Of a stretch of DNA of 15,655 bases, positions 13,086-15,655 are shown piece after piece (position 1 is the first letter of the stretch; each line of letters begins with the position of its first letter). Both the position numbers and the translations under genes were made by a program. The DNA is from an uncultured Oscillospiraceae bacterium (GTDB lineage Bacteria > Bacillota > Clostridia > Oscillospirales > Oscillospiraceae), in the NCBI GenBank assembly GCA_905205085.1, contig CAJLCG010000055.1, forward strand, positions 1 to 15,655. Direction: 5' to 3'. A model generated the notes under the pieces. It searched no databases and was not told the DNA's origin. It saw only the letters and a list, made by a program, of their open reading frames with translations.

Positions 13086-14990
13086 GTGGAGAACTTAACC
13101 AATGCAGCCAGTCATATTCTGCAGGATACACAGGGCAGTGATCTTACCCAGCGGGAAAAGAAAAAGATCTCCCGGGAAATTTCCACCGCGCTGATCGCCT
13201 TGACCTGTCTGGTGTCCGGGCTGCTGTATAAAGTAATCTATCCCCAGCAGGCGGCAGTTACCGGCCTGATTTACACGGTGGGGGTCCTGGTGGAGGGGGT
13301 GCCGCTGCTGGCCACGGCCATACAGGGCTTCCTCAAAAAAGACGTGGTCAACGCCATGGAAATCCTGGTCTCCATCGCAGTGTTGGCCTGCTATATCACC
13401 GGCCAGCATGAGATCGCCATTTTGATCCCCGTGATTCTCAGTGTGGTGCATTTCCTGGAGGAGCGGAGCATTATGGGCGGCCGGGATGCCATTGAAGGGC
13501 TTAAGCAGATGCAGGCTTCCACCGCTGTGCTGGAGACTCCGGAGGGAGAAAAAACGGTGGATGCGGCCCAGCTGCGCCGGGGCGATATCATTATTGTGCG
13601 TCCGGGCATGGCCATGCCCATCGACGGCACCGTAGTGTGGGGCAACTCCAACATTGACCAGAAGTCCCTGACCGGTGAGCCGCTGCCCGCGGCGGTGACC
13701 GTGGGAGACACGGTGTATGCGGGCACCACAAATCTGGATGGTGTCATCCGTGTGCAGGTGGAGAAAGAGTTTCAGGATACTTCGTTTACAAAAATTTTGG
13801 CTCTGCTGGAGCAGGCCCAAAGGATCACGGTGCCTGAGACCCGGGTAGTGGACAAGTTTATGCACTACTACATCCCCTTTTCCCTGACCGTGGCGGCGCT
13901 GACCGCGCTGCTGAGCCGAAATATCTCATATGCCATTGCGGTGCTGGTTGTCAGCTGCCCCTGTGGACACATGCTGGTGAGCTCTGCACCCATGATTGCA
14001 TCTCTGGCCGTGGCCACCCGGCGGGGCATACTGATCAAAAATTCTAAATTTGTGGAGCAGCTGACCAACGTCACGGCGGTGATCTTCGACAAGACAGGGA
14101 CCATCACCCGGGGCGAGCTGTCCATCAGCGGCTGGTATCTGCAAAACGGCACGGACCGGGAAACCTTGTTCTCCAAGGGAGCCAGTGTAGCCTGCAGCTC
14201 CATGCATCCCATTTCCCGCTCGCTGATGGCGGCCGCTGACGGTGTGCCGTATGAGGAGGGCTATGAGATTCGGGAGGTGCCGGGGAAAGGCCTGGTGGGG
14301 ACCAAGCAGGGACATGAGATTCTGTTTGGCTCCCGGCATTGGATCGAATCTCTGGGATACCACCCCGATGATCCCCAGGCGGATCTTGGGGGAGGACCGG
14401 CCAACTGGGTAGTGGCGGACGGACAGGTATTGGGCTGCTTGATGTTTGACGACACCGTACGCCCGGAGGCAGAGGAAATAATCCAGCAGCTGCATGAGCA
14501 GGGGATTGAACAGACGGTCATGCTTACGGGAGACCGGGAGTTTGCCGCCCGGAAGGTGCAGGAGCAGACTGGAATCGATCAGGTCTATTATCAGCTGCTG
14601 CCCCAGGAGAAGCTGAGCCATGTGCAGCAGCTGCGAGAGAGCCGGCAGGTGCTTGCAGTGGGCGACGGAATCAACGACGCCCTGGCGCTGGCTGAGGCCG
14701 ACGTGGGCATTGCCATGGGCGCCATGGGTTCCGATGTGGCCATTCAGAGTGCCGATATTGCCCTGATGAACAATGATCTGACCAACATACCCTTTGTGAT
14801 TGCGTTGGCCCGCAATACGAAAAACATCATGTATCAGAATATCGGCATTGCCTTTTCCGTCAGTCTGGTGATGATGCTGCTGGCGGCTGTGGGTGTGATT
14901 CCCGCGCTGGCCGGGGCCTTCCTGCATAATATTGGTGCGTTCATTATCCTGCTGAACAGCTCCCGCATTTTGCGCAAACGGGAGGAGTAA
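13086..14990 (+). CDS. P1B-type metal-translocating ATPase without N-terminal metal-binding domain
   Basis: A 634-residue P-type ATPase. Landmarks in order: paired helices (about 34-52, 56-78, 90-124), actuator-loop TGE (196-198) in SLTGEP, the transmembrane ion motif CPC (291-293), phosphorylation site DKTGT (335-339), the HP dipeptide of P1B pumps (374-375), MLTGD (479-483), GDGIND (526-531), and two C-terminal helices ending in LHNIGAFIILLNSSR. CPC plus HP identify a soft-metal pump (Cu, Zn, Cd, Pb or Co group). There is no GMTCxxC domain at the N-terminus, only a short polar segment. The residues after CPC are GHMLVSSAP rather than the common ALVISTP, so specificity cannot be assigned. 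The GTG start lies 4 nt after a long AAGGAGGGGG. It ends the operon carrying the kinase and three SPFH proteins. Confidence 0.92.
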   Translation: MENLTNAASHILQDTQGSDLTQREKKKISREISTALIALTCLVSGLLYKVIYPQQAAVTGLIYTVGVLVEGVPLLATAIQGFLKKDVVNAMEILVSIAVLACYITGQHEIAILIPVILSVVHFLEERSIMGGRDAIEGLKQMQASTAVLETPEGEKTVDAAQLRRGDIIIVRPGMAMPIDGTVVWGNSNIDQKSLTGEPLPAAVTVGDTVYAGTTNLDGVIRVQVEKEFQDTSFTKILALLEQAQRITVPETRVVDKFMHYYIPFSLTVAALTALLSRNISYAIAVLVVSCPCGHMLVSSAPMIASLAVATRRGILIKNSKFVEQLTNVTAVIFDKTGTITRGELSISGWYLQNGTDRETLFSKGASVACSSMHPISRSLMAAADGVPYEEGYEIREVPGKGLVGTKQGHEILFGSRHWIESLGYHPDDPQADLGGGPANWVVADGQVLGCLMFDDTVRPEAEEIIQQLHEQGIEQTVMLTGDREFAARKVQEQTGIDQVYYQLLPQEKLSHVQQLRESRQVLAVGDGINDALALAEADVGIAMGAMGSDVAIQSADIALMNNDLTNIPFVIALARNTKNIMYQNIGIAFSVSLVMMLLAAVGVIPALAGAFLHNIGAFIILLNSSRILRKREE

Positions 14991-15080
14991 GCGGGCTTGG
15001 TTGGAGCGTAGCGGAGAAGGACGGCGGACCAATCAATACGGATTGCCTGCACAGCGAAAGCCGTCATATTAAAAAAATAA

Positions 15081-15126
15081 GGCCCCCGATGTGGACCTGC
15101 GGAAAGACGCAGACACATCGGGGGCC
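15081..15126. terminator. Bidirectional rho-independent terminator
   Basis: GGCCCCCGATGTG (15081-15093) pairs with CACATCGGGGGCC (15114-15126), with an inner CTGCG/CGCAG stem. On the minus strand the exit tail is TTATTTTTTT, a strong terminator for asnS read-through. On the plus strand it is TTTG, ending the ATPase operon. Confidence 0.88.
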
Positions 15127-15145
15127 TTTGTATTCCATTTAAAAC

Positions 15146-15185
15146 TTAAAATTCCGCGTTGCCCCAGGTTCTGGGATGCAGCTCC
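15146..15185 (-). repeat. Duplicate of the asnS 3' end (repeat copy B)
   Basis: The 40 bases match 15376-15415 at 38 positions (differences at 15149/15379 and 15155/15385), exactly 230 bp away. On the minus strand both copies read [12 protein letters not shown] then a TAA stop in the same frame. This copy has no start codon or gene attached, so it is a remnant or recombination scar rather than a CDS. Confidence 0.88.
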
Positions 15186-15191
15186 GGCCCA

Positions 15192-15208
15192 GACACGCTG
15201 CGCGTGTC
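15192..15208. repeat. Hairpin GACACGC/GCGTGTC
   Basis: A 7-bp perfect stem with a TGC loop. Flanking GCTCC (15181-15185) and GGAGC (15211-15215) could extend the structure imperfectly. It is the first hairpin of the dense cluster. Confidence 0.6.
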
Positions 15209-15231
15209 CGGGAGCCCGATTTTTTGTGCTT

Positions 15232-15250
15232 GGGCGAAGTAAATTCGCCC
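15232..15250. repeat. Hairpin GGGCGAA/TTCGCCC
   Basis: A 7-bp perfect stem with loop GTAAA, the second hairpin of the cluster. Confidence 0.6.
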
Positions 15251-15259
15251 GGCGCCGAG

Positions 15260-15280
15260 GTTTTGCCCGGCGGGCAAAAC
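15260..15280. repeat. Hairpin GTTTTGCCC/GGGCAAAAC
   Basis: A 9-bp perfect stem with loop GGC, the longest simple palindrome in the cluster. It resembles a compact terminator stem but lacks a T-tract on either side. Confidence 0.65.
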
Positions 15281-15287
15281 GCTCGAA

Positions 15288-15302
15288 CGGCGCAGCGCGC
15301 CG
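15288..15302. repeat. Hairpin CGGCGC/GCGCCG
   Basis: A 6-bp all-GC stem with loop AGC. It directly abuts the next hairpin, sharing G15302. Confidence 0.55.
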
Positions 15303-15320
15303 CCCCATCAAAGATGGGGC
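15302..15320. repeat. Hairpin GCCCCATC/GATGGGGC
   Basis: An 8-bp perfect stem with an AAA loop. Its right arm overlaps the outer arm of the asnS hairpin (15318-15362), so the two structures compete. Confidence 0.6.
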
Positions 15321-15362
15321 CCCCGACGTGGAGCTGCAAGAAGCAGCAGCGCGCCAGGGGCC
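15318..15362 (-). terminator. asnS-proximal terminator-like hairpin (copy A)
   Basis: Outer arms GGCCCC (15318-15323) and GGGGCC (15357-15362), with inner GCTGC/GCAGC (15333-15337, 15343-15347), give a hairpin 13 nt after the asnS stop. No T-tract follows on the minus strand, so it may terminate poorly; the hairpin at 15081-15126 would then be the effective terminator. The two hairpins look related in sequence (GGCCCC, CTGC, TCCAC, TCGGGGGCC). Confidence 0.55.
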
Positions 15363-15421
15363 TTACTATCTTTTATTAGAATTCGGCGTTGCCCCAGGTT
15401 CTGGGATGCAGCTCCACGTCG
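15324..15421. repeat. 15-bp perfect inverted repeat linking asnS coding end and its terminator
   Basis: CGACGTGGAGCTGCA (15324-15338) is the exact reverse complement of 15407-15421, which lies inside asnS codons. In the asnS transcript the coding end could pair with the 3' side of the downstream hairpin, offering a fold that excludes hairpin copy A. Confidence 0.7.
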
Positions 15422-15655
15422 CGGATGTTGTTCACGCCGGTGAGGTACATCACCATCCGCTCGAAGCCCAGGCCGTAGCCGGCGTGGCGGCAGGAGCCGT
15501 AGCGCCGCAGGTCGCAGTACCACCAGTAGTCCTTGGGGTCCATGCCCAGCTCCTGGATGCGGTTCTCCAGCAGCTCCAGGCGCTCCTCACGCTGAGAGCC
15601 GCCGATGAGCTCGCCGATGCCGGGCACCAGGCAGTCGGCGGCAGCCACCGTCTTG
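15376..15655 (-). CDS. asnS: Asparaginyl-tRNA synthetase, C-terminal part (partial)
   Basis: This is the 3' end of a class II synthetase on the minus strand; the gene continues beyond the right edge of the window. About 93 codons are visible. [18 protein letters not shown] is the AsnRS/AspRS signature, and [17 protein letters not shown] is class II motif 3, which contacts [12 protein letters not shown] and NNIRDV fit AsnRS rather than AspRS. AsnRS charges tRNA-Asn with asparagine in the cytoplasm. The final residues [12 protein letters not shown] differ from the PFPRT tail I expect in the family, and exactly this segment plus the stop is repeated at 15146-15185, so the end may have been altered by recombination. 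It converges on the P-type ATPase gene. Confidence 0.93.
   Translation of the reverse strand, partial: KTVAAADCLVPGIGELIGGSQREERLELLENRIQELGMDPKDYWWYCDLRRYGSCRHAGYGLGFERMVMYLTGVNNIRDVELHPRTWGNAEF

Larger units (their letters stand above)
14991..15375. other. Convergent intergenic region dense in inverted repeats
   Basis: No gene is supported in this 385-bp stretch. From left to right it holds about 80 bp of plain sequence, a bidirectional terminator (15081-15126), a duplicate of the asnS 3' end (15146-15185), at least five perfect hairpins (15192-15320) and the terminator-like hairpin of asnS (15318-15362). Short open frames exist here, but they read through the hairpin arms and have no RBS. 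It may be an insertion scar or a stack of mobile intergenic repeats. Confidence 0.75.

Noticed and set aside
13926..15032. Antisense open frame over the P-type ATPase
   Set aside because: It lies across the DKTGT and GDGIND coding region and is a codon-bias shadow.
15318..15376. CRISPR-like or tRNA structure near asnS
   Set aside because: There are only two copies of the 40-bp repeat, 230 bp apart, with non-uniform spacer content, and no tRNA cloverleaf or CCA end can be folded from the hairpins.
15139..15379. Small open frames on both strands in the hairpin cluster, sharing a SQNLGQR-like string with each other
   Set aside because: The shared string comes from the 40-bp repeat read in a shifted frame. 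They have no RBS and run through hairpin arms, so they are not genes.

Overview
The window looks like a chromosomal segment from a gut-type Firmicute, most likely an Oscillospiraceae/Oscillibacter-Flavonifractor-like clostridium. The reasons are moderately GC-rich coding DNA, very strong AGGAGG-type ribosome binding sites, frequent GTG/TTG starts, tightly packed operons, lipobox lipoproteins rich in Ser/Gly, and an AsnRS C-terminus of clostridial type. The genus is inference only; no 16S or other marker is present.

Region 1 (about 1-7386) is a transport/hydrolase locus built from two copies of one cassette. Each copy has, in order, a DctM-like (TRAP large permease, ion-transporter superfamily) membrane protein, a 48-51 residue two-helix membrane miniprotein, and an N-terminally anchored zinc M14 enzyme of the succinylglutamate desuccinylase/aspartoacylase type. 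Copy 1 (176-2817) is followed by a lipoprotein with a probable DUF6305-like domain. Copy 2 (3756-6336) is followed by a third M14 enzyme that is a lipoprotein. The two miniproteins were found by reading the gaps; they align without gaps and share REKxL and PLILRxLxIK. No DctP solute-binding protein or normal DctQ subunit is present. My working model is that the surface-anchored M14 enzymes release a small product that the adjacent permease plus miniprotein takes up. The substrate is unknown. A 17-bp hairpin closes the locus.

Region 2 (7439-14990) is a second co-directional set with gaps of 1 to 22 nt or short overlaps: a polytopic sensor histidine kinase with no response regulator in view, an unrecognised 184-residue soluble protein, three SPFH/band-7 proteins (one with a large polytopic N-terminal extension, one clear HflC, one HflK-like), and a P1B-type metal ATPase without an N-terminal metal-binding domain. 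This suggests a membrane-quality or metal-homeostasis complex in which SPFH proteins scaffold the ATPase, with the kinase sensing the same stress. That is inference from operon structure.

Region 3 (14991-15655) holds a bidirectional terminator, a hairpin-dense non-coding stretch, and the convergent 3' end of asnS on the minus strand. The last 12 codons and stop of asnS are repeated 230 bp downstream (38 of 40 bases identical), and both copies are followed by similar GC-rich hairpins. This looks like a duplicated gene-end/terminator unit or the scar of an element inserted at the asnS 3' end.
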